This document shows positions 1 through 22,310 of a stretch of 64,000 bases of DNA, piece after piece. The notes under the pieces are model-generated. The model was not told where the DNA came from, made no database searches, and worked only from the letters and a program-made list of their open reading frames with translations. Each line of letters starts with the position of its first letter. Position 1 is the stretch's first letter. The position numbers were made by a program, and so were the translations under genes. The stretch is from Liolophura sinensis (taxonomy: Eukaryota; Mollusca; Polyplacophora; Chitonida; Chitonidae). Where the stretch lies: NCBI RefSeq assembly GCF_032854445.1, contig NC_088300.1, positions 13,423,191-13,487,190 of the forward strand. The letters run 5' to 3'.

Positions 1-8156
<8,156 letters not shown>

Positions 8157-10498
8157 GGTTACGTCACGTGGCCACACCCAAGACACCCAGACAGGCAATC
8201 TAGCCCATCGTTAACACACGTATCACCTGTTGCACCTGCACATAGTAAAATGACTAACCGTGAAATTAGATATACAAGTGAATTGAGAAGTCTTGCTATA
8301 AACTAAAAATTAATTACATGTAAAACTGTCAACAGGGATGCCACTGTTCTGTTCTGCAGCGGAATCCCACATGATGTATATGTACCTGTGGGACAAAATA
8401 AAAAAGGGCATTTTACCCATAATGGATGATCAACGTCTTATCACTGGCTACTGTAAATCTTCAATCTTTTTAACAACTAAACCACTGTTTTAAGTGGGAT
8501 TTATGCATGTACAATTCTTATGAAAATTACACTAAAAATGATCTGTTGGTGTCACATGAGATGGAAAGTTCTTCAAACTGTGCGAATTACTTCTCTACAA
8601 CCCATAGTTCTGCCAGACTATTTCAAAATACTGGCTGCAAAGGTGGGTGAAAAGTTGAAGAATTAGAGTAAACACAGGACAAATATGGAACATATCTGGA
8701 AACTTTTCAAAAGGTTACTTCGATGAAATCAAAACATATACGTTTATTCTGATTATGCCGGAAGTACAAAATATTCACAAACTGCATCTGCTTTCACAAT
8801 TCTGTACAATACATACACGTACAAAACTATAGGAGGAGTCTCTACATGCTAAAGTAGACCAAAAACATAGAGCTGAGCCAAAAATACATGTATAGAACAT
8901 TTAGGAAACACGGTTTAAATTTACCAAAAAATAATCACCATCCATAAAATACTACAGTACTCTAGCATAATACAAATGTACATGTACCCACACTGTCTAT
9001 ATTTTCTTAACAGCATCAACAACTTCTTTGTTCAAGCATCAAAAAATGTTACAAGAAGCCATTCAAAATCATAAAGCATTATTATCTGGGATGCACTTAT
9101 TCTTTGGCTATTACAGGAAGATCATATTTCTGCAAGTATAAATAATGTACTTTAATTATATTCCATCTGAAGTCTTTTAAAACCTGATCCAGAACTTGGA
9201 ACTTAACTTGTAAACTGGGTAGAGTAAAAGATATGTTTGTTTGCCTTGCTTTCCTTGTTTTTTTGTTTCGGGTTTTTTTTTTTTTTTTGCCAAAAATGTT
9301 GATTCTAAGTTTACATAAAGGGGACAAGCCGCAGACTAGTACATTATGGTGCTTGTCTAAATTCCTAGCAAATACGAGGTGCAAGTTAAAAACCGTACCT
9401 AGGCAGATTCCACAGCAAGGCAGGAGCTCACTACCATCCACAGTTTGTGGTGCTTTGGTGACAATATTACAGCAGACGATAAAGCTTATGAGACCATTGG
9501 CGCCATCTATACCATTTGTCACATACCTGTACCTCATGTGCTCCACCAGTATCAGCTATGGGAAAGTTCATCAGTTACTTGCCAAAGGTCTAAAACACTG
9601 ACTTTCATGTCATATAAGCGACAAAATTCTAGATTATGGCAATAAACAATACGCAACATAACAAAGAATATAAACAGAAAGCACACATAAAAACATTGTC
9701 AAATATTATAAATGGTACAGAGGCATGTGCATGTACAAACTAGAGATCTGCTGTTTAAGGTATTGAGAACTTTGCAGGTGGAGGGATAGATGACAGATGT
9801 AATGTTTACATGTATATGTACAGTGGTTTCAGAAGTGGACACACTTTAGTGAACTAGTTGGCAACGAAGTATCATGCTGTAGACACCAGACATGACACTC
9901 CACCGAGGTCACATTATACTGACACCAGGCCAACCAGTTATGTTTCCTTGCTCTAAACTCCCAGTGCTGTATGTCAAGCGTCTTAGGCAGCAGCAAACAC
10001 CAAACAAGTCTTTTGTACGACCTGACCTGGGTTTGATCTCGAGGTCTCCCAAATCTCTAACCATTAGGTCACCGAAGCGGCACCCATTGATGTTTGCATG
10101 CATGTACATGTACATCACTATCAATCATGTGTATACTACAGGCATCATAAGAATTTATTCTGTAAATCCACTCCAACTTATTGTGTTCAAAATCCCTAAA
10201 TGTGCAAAGAATAGTAAACCAAAGGCAGATGCCAAAGATTTTAAAGCATACGTATACACTGTCATCAATATTAAAATATTCCTAATGGCCCGTTTGTTTT
10301 TGCAATCATTTGCCTAAAATTCCATTGCGGATACCACAAGCAATTTATCAATAACAAAGAACAAGCATGGCACAAGTATGAAAAAAAGTCATATTCCAGG
10401 CTTGCTCTCAAAAATCCAATTTCTGATCTGACACGGCTATTAAGCCTTTTCCCAGAGCTGACTATTTCTGAAAAAGCATTTTCTCCCCATACAAGTGT

Positions 10499-11540
10499 AC
10501 AATGTACACGCTCACAGCCACCATACATTCATGTATATTGTACATACATGACATACATGTACATGTATTCACATCTCTAATGTGCATGCTCACGGAGTCA
10601 CCATACGTTCATGTATATTGTACATACATGACATACATGTACATGTATTCACATCTCTAATGTGCACGCTCACGGAGTCACCATACGTTCATGTATATTG
10701 TACATACATGACACACATGTACATGTATTCACATCTCTAATGTACATGCTCACGGAGTCAACATAGGTTCATGTATATTGTACATACATGACATACATGT
10801 ACATGTATTCACATCTCTAATGTGCACGCTCACGGAGTCACCATACGTTCATGTATATTGTACATACATGACATACATGTACATGTATTCACATCTCTAA
10901 TGTGCACGCTCACGGAGTCACCATACGTTCATGTATATTGTACATACATGACATACATGTACATGTATTCACATCTCTAATGTGCACGCTCACGGAGTCA
11001 CCATACGTTCATGTATATTGTACATACATGACACACATGTACATGTATTCACATCTCTAATGTACATGCTCACGGAGTCACCATACGTTCATGTATATTG
11101 TACATACATGACATACATGTACATGTATTCACATCTCTAATGTGCACGCTCACGGAGTCACCATACGTTCATGTATATTGTACATACATGACATACATGT
11201 ACATGTATTCACATCTCTAATGTGCACGCTCACGGAGTCACCATACGTTCATGTATATTGTACATACATGACATACATGTACATGTATTCACATCTCTAA
11301 TGTGCACGCTCACGGAGTCACCATACGTTCATGTATATTGTACATACATGACACACATGTACATGTATTCACATCTCTAATGTGCATGCTCACGGAGTCA
11401 CCATACGTTCATGTATATTGTACATACATGACACACATGTACATGTATTCACATCTCTAATGTGCATGCTCACGGAGTCACCATACCTTCATGTATATTG
11501 TACATACATGACATACATGTACATGTATTCACATCTCTAG
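10499..11540. repeat. 80-bp tandem satellite, 13 copies, with 320-bp higher-order pattern
   Basis: The period is exactly 80 bp; for example CCATACGTTCATGTATATTG recurs at 10601, 10681, 10841, 10921 and onward. Copies are nearly identical. Each unit contains a 12-16 bp perfect palindrome around ACATGTACATGT, then CACATCTCTAATGTG and CTCACGGAGTCA. Units starting at 10681, 11001 and 11321 carry ACACACATG where intervening units carry ACATACATG. This gives a 4-unit (320-bp) higher-order repeat; the 11401 unit also has the variant. Confidence 0.97.
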
Positions 11541-13878
11541 CAACAAACTAACTTATATCTTATCACCATCAGCCAGCCTTGTATCTTGTCATGTCGGTAC
11601 ATATATGCATGTCTAGTTTTTCTTATCTAATTATACTTACTGTATGTGCATACATACATACAGAGAGAACAAGTCCCGCCGGACTTTAGTACTGCCTTGC
11701 AGTCATTTAAACATTTGTTTTGTTTATATTCATAAATGTTTATACTAATATCATCTTTATATACACCTGTATTCTGACTGTTGATGAACAAACAAACAAA
11801 TATAGCTGTGCTAAAACCCTACAACAGTCCTAGATAAAAAATACCTACAATCTCAAACTTGTATGGACATGTACACATGGCTGTCTCCACTTGCACAAAT
11901 AAATATACTGCAAAAGTGTATTTTTGAAAAAACAAAACATGCCCTATACTTAAATGTTATACATGTACACCATTAAAATATTTAACCTTATTAATCTTTT
12001 TCCACAACCTCACTAACCAAAAGATTTTCGTAAACAAATGTAAATATGTGTGGAAACGCATCCTGGGAAAATGTCACACCATCCCTTCTTGTGACAGTAT
12101 GCTCTTCATTCCATTTTTAGTGAAAGCAACTGTTTCATCATGACATCACGGATAGAGTGAACAAATATGAAATTAATGTGAGACATTTGATTATGACTGG
12201 TCAGATGTGCGTTCTTAATTGATTCACATCAATTGAGAAGTTTAACTCACATGCTGTTTTGACTTAAGCCTTCTCTGACAATTGATAACCATCCACCAGG
12301 TACATACATGTAGAAGAATATTATATGCGAAAAACAATCAAACACAGCTTTATTATGGAATGAAAATTTCCACTTTCAAGAAGGAAAAATAACCTCAACC
12401 TCACCTGTGGCTCTGTAGGGATGATTCTTTTTTTTTTTCTCTCAAAAGAGAATTTTCATCCCATAATCAAGAAGACTGGATACATATACATCTAACACCC
12501 TTAAGATATATACATGCATATTTCTCAATTATTATACACAAATGTACATATGGTAATGAACTGCATGTAGATGTAAAATGTCAGTGTGTGTGGATACAGT
12601 TAGTGATGTCACTGAACTATTGTCAATTATAAAATAATGAAAGATTAAAGTACATATACACATGGACATATGTACCTGTAACCTTTATTCCAAAATAAAA
12701 GCAAAAACCAGAGATAGCCAGTGTTTGACACAGGCATGCATTTAACGTTAAACTCCAATGAAGACTTGCAATTAGCATTAAATTCCAACAAAGGCACGTA
12801 ATCAGCACAGCAGTATTACTCAATTCACAGCTATGATCATGCCAAAAGATCTGCGTAAATATGCAATATAACCACCCCTCATTAACCAGCCGTGGTTCAC
12901 AATGATAGGCAGGTTTCTTCGCTTCACATAAGTGGAAGCATTCCCTTGTTGCTGAAGACTGGAATTTAAATGTCAATACAATACTGGAGGGAAAACATTG
13001 CTTACACCTGATCAGCTACAGTGTAGGGCTCAACCACATATGACAGCTGCCAGTGTGGTTGACAGGTGTACTGGGAGAGCAGTTCTCAGACACCAACCGC
13101 AAACACCAGAGCCAAGTCTTGACAGTTCCACAACTCAGATAACACCAGCCCTTAATGCCATCTGTGTAGGCGCTTGGACAGTTACTATGGCGACCAGAAA
13201 AAAATGGCTAGAGGGGGGACTAGGCAGACATATACCATGTTGTATCATGAAGCTGTTCTGCTAGTCAGGCGAGAATAATCTCTAGACAAGCCTGATGATG
13301 TCGTCTGCACAGGAAGTCACACAAGAAGGAAAGGTGGTTTGAGGTTCAGCTACACAGAACATGTATTGGCATCATCTCCCTTGTGCTGTCATGGCTTGAG
13401 GCTATGTAAAGACTATAGCAACATGGTGTCATGTCTATTATTTAATAACTTCATTATAAATGGCCAGTTCTCTCTCGAAGGGCTAATGCAATTCACATGT
13501 AGAGTAGGTGCATAATTTAAATACAGCCTTCTCACTGGTCAGTTGCCTACAAACTTGAAGATTTCTGATCATCAGGGGCCGGTTTCATGCAGCTCACTTA
13601 GTAAGCCTTTAACCACCATGGCAACGTATGTTGTCGCGGTATAAAGAGCAATTAGCTAAGGGCAACTTAACACCAAGTAAGGCTAAGCTTCGTGAAATCT
13701 GTCTCAGGAGTGATTTTTGTTGTTTATCCAAGTGCTGAATCCTTGCTGAAAGAAGAAGTTTCCCAGTAGTGCATAATGAAGCTGTCCAATACATTCACAA
13801 GCTGCAGGAACCACTCCAGCATGTGCAAGTCACATAGACTAGAATAGTGTAAAATTAGGGCCTTCACCTATCATCAGG

Positions 13879-14025
13879 TTTCTTAACTGATAACAACTTC
13901 TGATTTATTTTTACAGATGTCTTGATGTACATTCTAACATCGTTGTCAAGCATCGTAATCAAGATGTCAGAATGTACCTTAAAATGTTGTTAAAACTAAA
14001 TCAGAAGTTGTTATCCAAAAAGAAA
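13879..14025. repeat. 147-bp inverted-repeat hairpin (63-bp arms)
   Basis: The left arm 13879-13941 is an imperfect inverted copy of 13963-14025, with a 21-nt loop. The best-matched outer part is GATAACAACTTCTGATTTA against its complement TAAATCAGAAGTTGTTATC. The inner part pairs GTACATTCTAACATC with GATGTCAGAATGTAC. I could not find a clear target-site duplication. It is most likely a foldback MITE relic; a structured RNA is possible but unsupported. Confidence 0.75.
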
Positions 14026-14063
14026 CATTGTGATGTTACTCTGTCAACTTCTATATCCCTCTA

Positions 14064-14360
14064 CCGGCCCTGACAGCTCAGTTGGTAGAGCACCCGCTTC
14101 GGGAGCGGTAGACCTAAGGTCTTCCTCACTTGGCATTCAACATTAAGGGGATAGTGCAACGACTGGTTGACCCATATCAGTATAACACCTCAGGTGGGCG
14201 GCTTACTTGCCTTTGGTAAGTCATCTTTGTGAAGCAGCACTAGATATTACAGAGCAGTGGAAATCTATCCTGCAACAACGATGCACATTACATGCACTCT
14301 AAGGACTTCTTTGTCCTCATATGACTGAAAAATTGTTTAAGTGAACATAAAGTCTGCCAC
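14064..14360 (+). mobile_element. tRNA-derived SINE copy
   Basis: The head GGCCCTGACAGCTCAGTTGG followed by TAGAGCACCCGCTTCGGGAG resembles a tRNA 5' half with an A-box. The body contains GGGGATAGTGCAACGACTGG, GAAGCAGCACTAGATA and the 3' motif CATATGACTGAAAAATTGTT. The same body occurs at 22311-22638 and, reversed, at 62839-63152. This copy ends before the (ACTC)n terminus, and the B-box region is deleted. Confidence 0.8.
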
Positions 14361-16075
14361 TATATATTATTATCACAGAAAAAAATGTAAAAAAAATTCT
14401 ATAAACTTTTGAAAGCCGAAAAGATGAAGTTCAGCATTGGGCATGTGGCACTGACACACAATTCACTCCAAGTAGCCATGCTGTAGAAGCCCTTCTGAAT
14501 TTGGCCAATCAGTAGCACTGAAAGCGTCACATGATACTTGGCTGTCGCGTCAAAAAGCCTCTCTCGATTGTCATTGTGGTTCCTTATAGTGGATAGACAG
14601 ATATCAATGCAATAAACTGGACTTTGCGATTAGTTTAATTGTTAAACTGATGCAATTTAAACTACACATTTATGAGCAGGGAACTGAGAAGGGCTGCCCG
14701 TCTCACAATGCATGCATGTTGGGCAGGATACTGCAGTAACTTGTCAGGGTGAGCTGGCAAGAAAACCGCCTCGGGAGAGTCATTGCTTGAAGATAAATAT
14801 TGTGACATTGCATTATTTTTACTAAGCAAAGTCAGATTTACTGGGAAAATATCTTGCCAAATCTGAATGAAAAGGCCTGTTACCAATCCCCTGAATTCTC
14901 TGAAGTCGATACAGCCAGCAATGGCAAATGCTGACGCGTATGGTGTGACACCCCAATCAAATAAAATCAAATGCTTACACCCATTCAGGACGAGGACGAG
15001 CAGGGCCGCTAAAACACAATGCTTGTTTCCACTAACATTGCACTGACAGAGCAACAAACTAAAAGAAACATCGGCCCTTTGGACAATATGGGTTGGGTAT
15101 CAAGTATTTTGTTTGTATTTTCTTATTGTCACATTGTTTAATACCAGTGGAATGGGAGAGCTGCTAGGTTTTGTGACGTCACTCCAGTTAGCTATAACAT
15201 GGCAAAATGGCGTTACCAAATGAGTGGTTAGGTACTGACGATTGATTGCTATTTAATCTGTTGATAAGCAGTGGAGAAGTTTTTAAATATTTTTAAAACA
15301 TTTCTGGAATATTACTTTATTAATTAATGCAGCTTTAGTGGCTGACTTTTTGTTCACTTTAAGAACAATGTTAAACCCCAATCACTCACTCACTCCATAT
15401 GCCTCTTAAAGAACTAACATGTAGGCTTACATGTAGTTTGTTACAAATCCCAGGAAAAGCAAATATTGCAAATGTGGTGTACTATGTGTACTTGTACAAG
15501 CACAAAACACACGGTACCTAACACATGGTACATGGTACATGGAAGTACCATTATTAAATACAACTATTGGTATAGCATTGTCAAGTACTCAATACACGTA
15601 GCTGGCTCTGTTATTTGTAACAGTAAACCATCATAAAATAATATCCTGACCCATTAAAGCTATTAAACCTGAAGGTTCACTTGCTAGTGTTCTACTTTTA
15701 TACAATTCACGTACCATGAGTTCAAATCCTCCGTATCTACGGGGCTCAAAATTAACACTGGACTACTGGTGCAAGTTCACTGGAATTTTGGTCAGGTCAT
15801 CAGAGTCAGAGTCATACATTAGTCTGACTGGCTTGTGATTTATTTACATGAACATGTACATATGTGCAATTTAGTTTTCAGTTACCATACCTACAGTTAT
15901 AAACAAACAATAATGTAAAAATATGTCTCCTAACAGATGCTACATATTTAGATGAAAAAAAAAATCATAAGTGAATAAGCAGCTAACGATGAGAGGCCTA
16001 CTGAATGGGATGCAGATTTTAAATCATGGACAATGACCATCCCTACTGGTCACTGACATTTTGGAGTTAATTCCA

Positions 16076-16093
16076 CCCCCCCCCCCCCCCCCC
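16076..16093 (+). repeat. C18 homopolymer
   Basis: Eighteen consecutive C residues in unique sequence. The exact length is likely unreliable in any assembly. Confidence 0.9.
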
Positions 16094-17415
16094 GGTACAT
16101 ACATGCACAAATAATAACCTAGAGTCTACACACATTTAATAACATGCATAATATATTTGTTTAACTGAACAGTTCATAGACTCCAAGCTACATGTACAAT
16201 GTACATATAAGTGCCTCATGCCAGGAGGCCCTAATGCAGTGGATGATGTAAGAGGCCATCAAGACTGACATAATACACAGACACATGTCTACATGTAGGT
16301 AATGTGGGAAGCAGCAGAATGTAAATGTAGCTATTCTGACACCTCTATAATTCATACTCCCTCCATCAGCGTTATTACATAACCAAACAGCCCATGCCTG
16401 GCAACCCTTTTGTTACATATTCCATACCATGCCATATATACACGATGTGGAGCTTACTGCCAGATGATGCATGGAAATGACTGTATTGATATTCTGGTAA
16501 TATATAATTAGTTCAGGTTTTCAAATTCTGTCAACAACATACAAATGACCAAGTTTATCCGTCACCACTCTTGTAAATAACTGCCGAAAATGCCTAGGCA
16601 TTTCTCAAAAACGATCTCTGGCTCTATAGCATGTTTATTTAACTTGAGATCTACCTGAAAGTATCCAATATGTAATTAGCCCCAAGGAAATGAAAAAGAA
16701 TTGACGAAAAAGTGTCAGATTCCAGGTGGCCAAAACAAAATACATATAAAAATGTTAATAGTTAAAACAATGAATGACCTTACCACAGTCTATACATGTT
16801 CATGTACACTTACAGATGTTCATGTAGAAAGCAATAACTCAAACTGTCACAGTTGAAGGAAAGCAATCTGGGCAGAGGTAAATGTACATGTTAACCTGTG
16901 AACTGTAAAAAGATACAACCAAATCAAGATTATGAAGGGGGGGTTTGTGGAGATCACTTACCTCAAGGCAATATTTATAATGGTCAAACAGTACATACTG
17001 TCACATTTAAAGCTGACTCTCCAACTGCTGATCCTTGTGAGTTGTCTCACATGAAGGAAAGTTTATCAAATACACTGTACTTTTCAAAGGCTGATGGATC
17101 ACTCTAAAATTGGGTTTCCTCCATTAATGAAAGTGATCAGCATCACCTAGAGGTTATGAAACATTGGTTGGAACGGGAGTGGGTTGCAATGTGTAACCAG
17201 AAATATATATGAAGACATTTAGAAGGCTATCATATGATGCCTACATGTAAAGCCAACTTTGCAAGACCTCCGATGGGTTACCATACAAAATCATTCAAAC
17301 CTCTCAATGTCAGCGAACTAATTTCAAATAATGTTTTACAATGCCACACAGTTTTTTAAATATTCTAAGCCTGTGCCAATGTAAGTGTACATGTACACTA
17401 TATATCACACATTTA

Positions 17416-17680
17416 GCATTTACTGCCTATTGGTATGTGTACTTGCATGTGTTTTCTGGTCTAGAATAAAAGCTTCTGGAACAGGAACATACACCGTATG
17501 TACACATTTGGACACCTCAATGTACAAATACACTGAACATACTGCAGTATATCCTATCCTTAAACTGCAAGATAAATATCCTTAAATTTTTAAATAATTA
17601 ACATTTTACTGCCTTAGTATATGTTTATGCTTGTGTTTTCTGGTCTAGAATGAAAGCTTCTTGAACAAGAACACGTGTAT
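17416..17680. repeat. Diverged direct duplication, ~80-bp copies 185 bp apart
   Basis: Copies lie at 17416-17493 and 17601-17680. Both contain TTTACTGCC, TGTGTTTTCTGGTCTAGAAT, AAAGCTTCT and GAACA.GAACA in order. No coding or terminal structure is seen. Confidence 0.75.
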
Positions 17681-20600
17681 ACTTCAATTTACACATATGA
17701 AAAGGAGATGAATATTCATAAATTACATGCCTTTGTGGGACCAATGTGTATTATACTAAAGCACTGGAAATAGGCCACACATATACATGTACGTGTAGAT
17801 GTGGGTAGAGCTGTCAAAACTAAGCCCCTGAAGCAATCAAAGAAACCAGAGACACTAATGATTTCCACTCTCCCAGTGGTGGCTGATAGACTGACCTCAA
17901 GATATACACAGCAGACTGGCATGGAGAAGACAGGAGAAGAGACCACTACTGCACATCACACTGCTTCACTGGACTGTACAAACCGGGTGATCTCTAACAG
18001 ATCAATTTGTGATGGAGGAGTGGAGGAAATGCCATTCATCTACTCTCTGGGAATCTGACAGGGCCTGGCAAGGGCTTCCCAACACCATACCACACACACA
18101 CAGAGCTGGCCAGTTATTACACCCTCCAGCAAGTCAACTATAAATCAACATGCACATCAACAATAGATGCAAAAGCTAACCAATGTATGATTAGTCCCTA
18201 AGAAATTGAGCCATTTATGTACATCAATCCAAACAGCATTAAAGACATATTATATTTCAGAGCTAACATTTATACCTTGCTCATGACTGATGCAAAATGT
18301 ACATGGACGATATAGCATCTAGAATCTAAATTTATACACCAAACAGACAAATGGCATATTATGCATGCATCTTACTTGGAGAAGACATGGGTTGGCTTTG
18401 TGACTTACACAAATGCCAATGTCTTCCTTATTTAAACATTTATTAATGGTCCACGCCAGTAGCAGGTCACCTCTTGAAATCGTTTGGATTATTATTATTA
18501 TTATTCAACTCTTAAAATTGCAATATCTCAACAAGTGGTAATGAATTTTATTGATAAGCTAAAAAATTCTTCTTCTCCAAAACAGCTAAACATATCTAGA
18601 TAAATTTTTTGTTAACAGTTTTTAAGTGGATCACCCTACCTAGGTTGTAAAAAAGCTTTTAGTTTTGTACGTAAGGCCAAAACTGACCATTGAACTTGGC
18701 TCAAAACTAAGTCAGTTTTAAAAACGGCTTAAAATCATGAAACAAACACATTATCTGGTGCCCCTTGATGTCAGGATTACAAATGTAAAAATTACTTTGT
18801 ACTTTGTGTTGCTTTCATGTCACAACGAAAAAACCAAGAAAAATTTGACAAAACCATCCTATGTAAATAACACAGGAGTTTCGTGCTAGACTGCATGAAA
18901 CCATTGACTGCAGTATACGTGCAGGGTTCAAATCCAGTACATTTCTTTCCACTTTTTTTTTTCCTGTTTTTTCCCCATACTATATAGATGTCAGGCTACC
19001 AGAAATGCTAAAAGGCTAGTAGGGTGTACCAGGACAATGCTGTTGGATAACAGCTTTAATTTATTTCAATGTTGCTTTATAATAACATGTAGGTTACTTA
19101 AACCCTTTGTTTTAATATTAAAAGTATATCCAATTTGCTTGGTTCAAGGTTTTTGAGTGTGTTTATAAGACACCATGCTCATAAATTTTCAGGGGTCAAA
19201 ATTAACTAGAGCTGCCAGCAGATTCATGGTTACCAAGCAGTATGCACGAATGGTTTTCAGCTTCTGCTTCATTACAGATCAATTTGCGACATTATAGTGT
19301 TTCTGACAGTTGTTCAGCAACTCTAAGGCACTAGTAAATTAACTTACAGGAACACAGAATCGATTCTGATTGGCTGGTGGGAGAGATAGGCAAGTCTAAG
19401 CTATGCCTAGCCTATGCTGAATTTTAGGTGTGGTACATTTATTCAAGTGTGACCAAGGCTGCAAGGTTTAACCCACATAACCCTATGTCAACTGTCAGCC
19501 AATCAGCATTGATTCTGTATCACTTTAAACTTGACTAGGCAGTTCAAAAGCATGTAAATGAATTTTTTAAGTTATCCGAAGATGCCTGAATGTCTGTTCA
19601 GTGAGTGGGTATAAATTTTAAAACTGTTCAAGTCCTCTATGATTTTAATCTATATGTAAATGTATATGTAGGAGACATATTTTTAGATGACTCTTTGTTT
19701 ATAAACATACTACACTGTAGGAAATTAGTAACTGAATTACATGTCAATACACACAAATCTCCAGTTTTGGTGGATTTAAATTCATTATTACCTTTCTCAG
19801 AAGCCCTTCCAGTAATATACTGTTTAAACAGATTATAATCTTTATTATTAGGACCACTAGCTAAATCTGGACACCAATCCTTTAACTTCCATGTACAATG
19901 CTTTTACTCCGCAGGTTTTGATAACTAGTATACTAAACTTGAACTAAATGAACTCAGAGACCAAAATAAAGATAGAGTGCGTATCATGCAAATATTAGCT
20001 TCCTATATGGAACACTGTGGATTAGTAAAGCATCCCTACCAAGCCAAAGATGAACATTTTCAAAAACATATACTGGTCATTGAAAATACAAGTATAAACA
20101 TCATTCAAAATGGTTGCTGAAAAGGAGCAGTCTGGTACCTACAAAGTTACAGCAATCAACATGCCTACAAGACTCCAACATATATAATGTCATCAGTAAG
20201 AACAATTATTGAAGATGTTAACAACTATATTCCAGTTAGCATTTAACCATTACATGACATCTCAGAAATGTGAGTGTTCTTTTATAATTTAAGGGAGTAA
20301 GAGTGTGTAACTGGGCCTACTTTATTTGAGAGGCACTAAGACGGATTCCATCAGTACAGCAAATAATAAACAGCAAATGGTCTGAAACACAGACACTGAG
20401 ACATCTTCTCAGGAAATAAGGATAGCCAATAGAACTCACTTCTTAGTACACAAAATTGGCTTGGCTGTCATCTCTTGAGGGGTGGGGGTATTTCACTCTG
20501 AATTATACACGCATTTCGTAACAACAATTATTGAATACCTTGATGATTTACCTTCACATACGTGCATGTTCACTGATGTAAGACATCACATAACAGGAAT

Positions 20601-21894
20601 GTTGTGGAAACCAAAAGATGCAGCGTCCAAGATCGCGTGCATCTCGTGACTAAGTAATGGGAATGATCTTACTCAGCGAGCTAAATGATCTCCCTCCTTA
20701 TTTAACATTCTGACATTTACCTTGTGGGTTGAGAACCAAACGAATATCAAAATAGAAAATATGGAGGTAGTACATTCAATGTTGTTGAATTAGGCATGAT
20801 CATGACTATGCGGAAAAAGCACGCGATAGGTGGGTGACACTCACTACATGATTCGCGTCCTGGAACAGTTATATAATATTAGCCCTTCAGAATTTGCCTT
20901 TCTCAATCTCATAACAAACTTTTCAAATATCAAAACGTAGGCAATCAACGATTAGCCTATTGGTACAACACCACACTAGCTAGAGGCCAGCCCAAGCTTG
21001 TAACTTACATGTGCTATCACAGCGCACAAAATGAATGAATCCAAACATATAACAGCAGAAAATACATAACATACCACACCTGAAATCTTTCCACAATAGA
21101 CGCGATCATGAGGTACCCTTTCTTTACAAAATTGTACGCGCTGGATAAGCAAATATACATGTCAGTGTGTATACTGTTAGACAGTACAGCTAGGCTGTCA
21201 TTCAGAGAATTGACAGATTAAACATGTTTCCGAATCTTGTCATTTATGTTAGGCTTTCTATAATTGAATGGAAGACAAACTATAACTGATTGTCACTTAC
21301 AAACAATGAACTGCTACATGATCTCTTAATTCCAATCAGCCGGCGCCAGACAGTCTGTATTTCTGACTCACATATCGTTTACATTAAAAATATGCGGCAT
21401 CTCGCCATTTCTGTCTGGCCTCGTTCTCGGCGCCAATTATCATGGTCCTTTACGGTTGTCGTAATGGGTGATGCTAAAAGAAGCACTTGTATGCAGTATC
21501 GGAAAAAAAGAATTTATCACTCGACAAAATGCTGCATCATCTTTAAAAATGCAATGGATTATTGAGCTGACGTCTTCACAGTCTCATAAGCAGTCTTGTT
21601 AATTATAAAAGTGGCCCAATGGATAACTTCAACGGATGAACACACCACTTTTTCCTGATTAGCTTACTTGTATATCTAGGACTAATATTTTAATAGCAGT
21701 CTGTTATATTAGTCTTTGGTCCCATTTTACATCATGTAAGTATATATATACCTCTATGCTCACATGTAAATATCATGTCACACTACAGATTAGTCAAATA
21801 AAACACTCTTGCATATGTCCATAAACATCAGTTTGCGCAATGGCCACAGACCTTATATCTGGGTCTACATTTATAGGCTGATAGTGAACCACTT

Positions 21895-22250
21895 CGGGGC
21901 CTATAATCAGAGCATTCAGCTCAAAATCCGGAGACCTGCATGGGTTCAATCCCGGGTCGAGTCATAGCGGAGCCTAATAAACATGTACTCTACAAATGGC
22001 ACTTGCTGTAGCTTCGACCCGCTTAGAGCTAGGAAACAGAGTTAGTTGGCCTAGTGTCAATGCAACAGTGGGTGAGGTGCATGTCATCGATGTCTTGTGT
22101 CTTAGGCACGACACTTCAGTGGTAGCATCACTTAGGTGGCATAGCCACAAGAAGACCCAGTATATATACACTCACCAAATGATTCGTTGTCGTCATATGA
22201 CTGAAAAACTGTTAGGTACAATGTTAAGTACGACATAAAAAACTAAGCAC
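21895..22250 (+). mobile_element. tRNA-derived SINE variant with canonical B-box
   Basis: The tRNA-like head is at 21897-21965 with a good B-box, GGTTCAATCCC. The 3' part carries GTCGTCATATGACTGAAAAA, the shared 3' motif of the other SINE copies here, but the middle region (roughly 21970-22160) differs. It therefore looks like a second subfamily sharing the 3' end. Confidence 0.7.
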
Positions 22251-22310
22251 ACTTCATTACACACAAGCACATATACATAGGCCTACATAAAGTAACTTCT
22301 AATAAATTAT

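Noticed and set aside
9097-9601. Overlapping frames of 149 and 122 codons on opposite strands
   Set aside because: They overlap a poly-T run, give low-complexity Lys or Phe stretches, match no family and have no splice partners.
10499-11540. CRISPR-like array
   Set aside because: The units are contiguous 80-bp repeats without unique spacers, in an animal genome; this is a satellite.
14064-14135. Possible tRNA gene (GCTCAGTTGGTAGAGC)
   Set aside because: The cloverleaf cannot be completed and the same head is fused to a repeated body at other places in the window, so it is a SINE head.
14662-15057. 131-codon minus-strand frame upstream of TTBK
   Set aside because: No recognisable domain and no consensus-flanked exon structure; a chance frame in a spacer of this size is expected.
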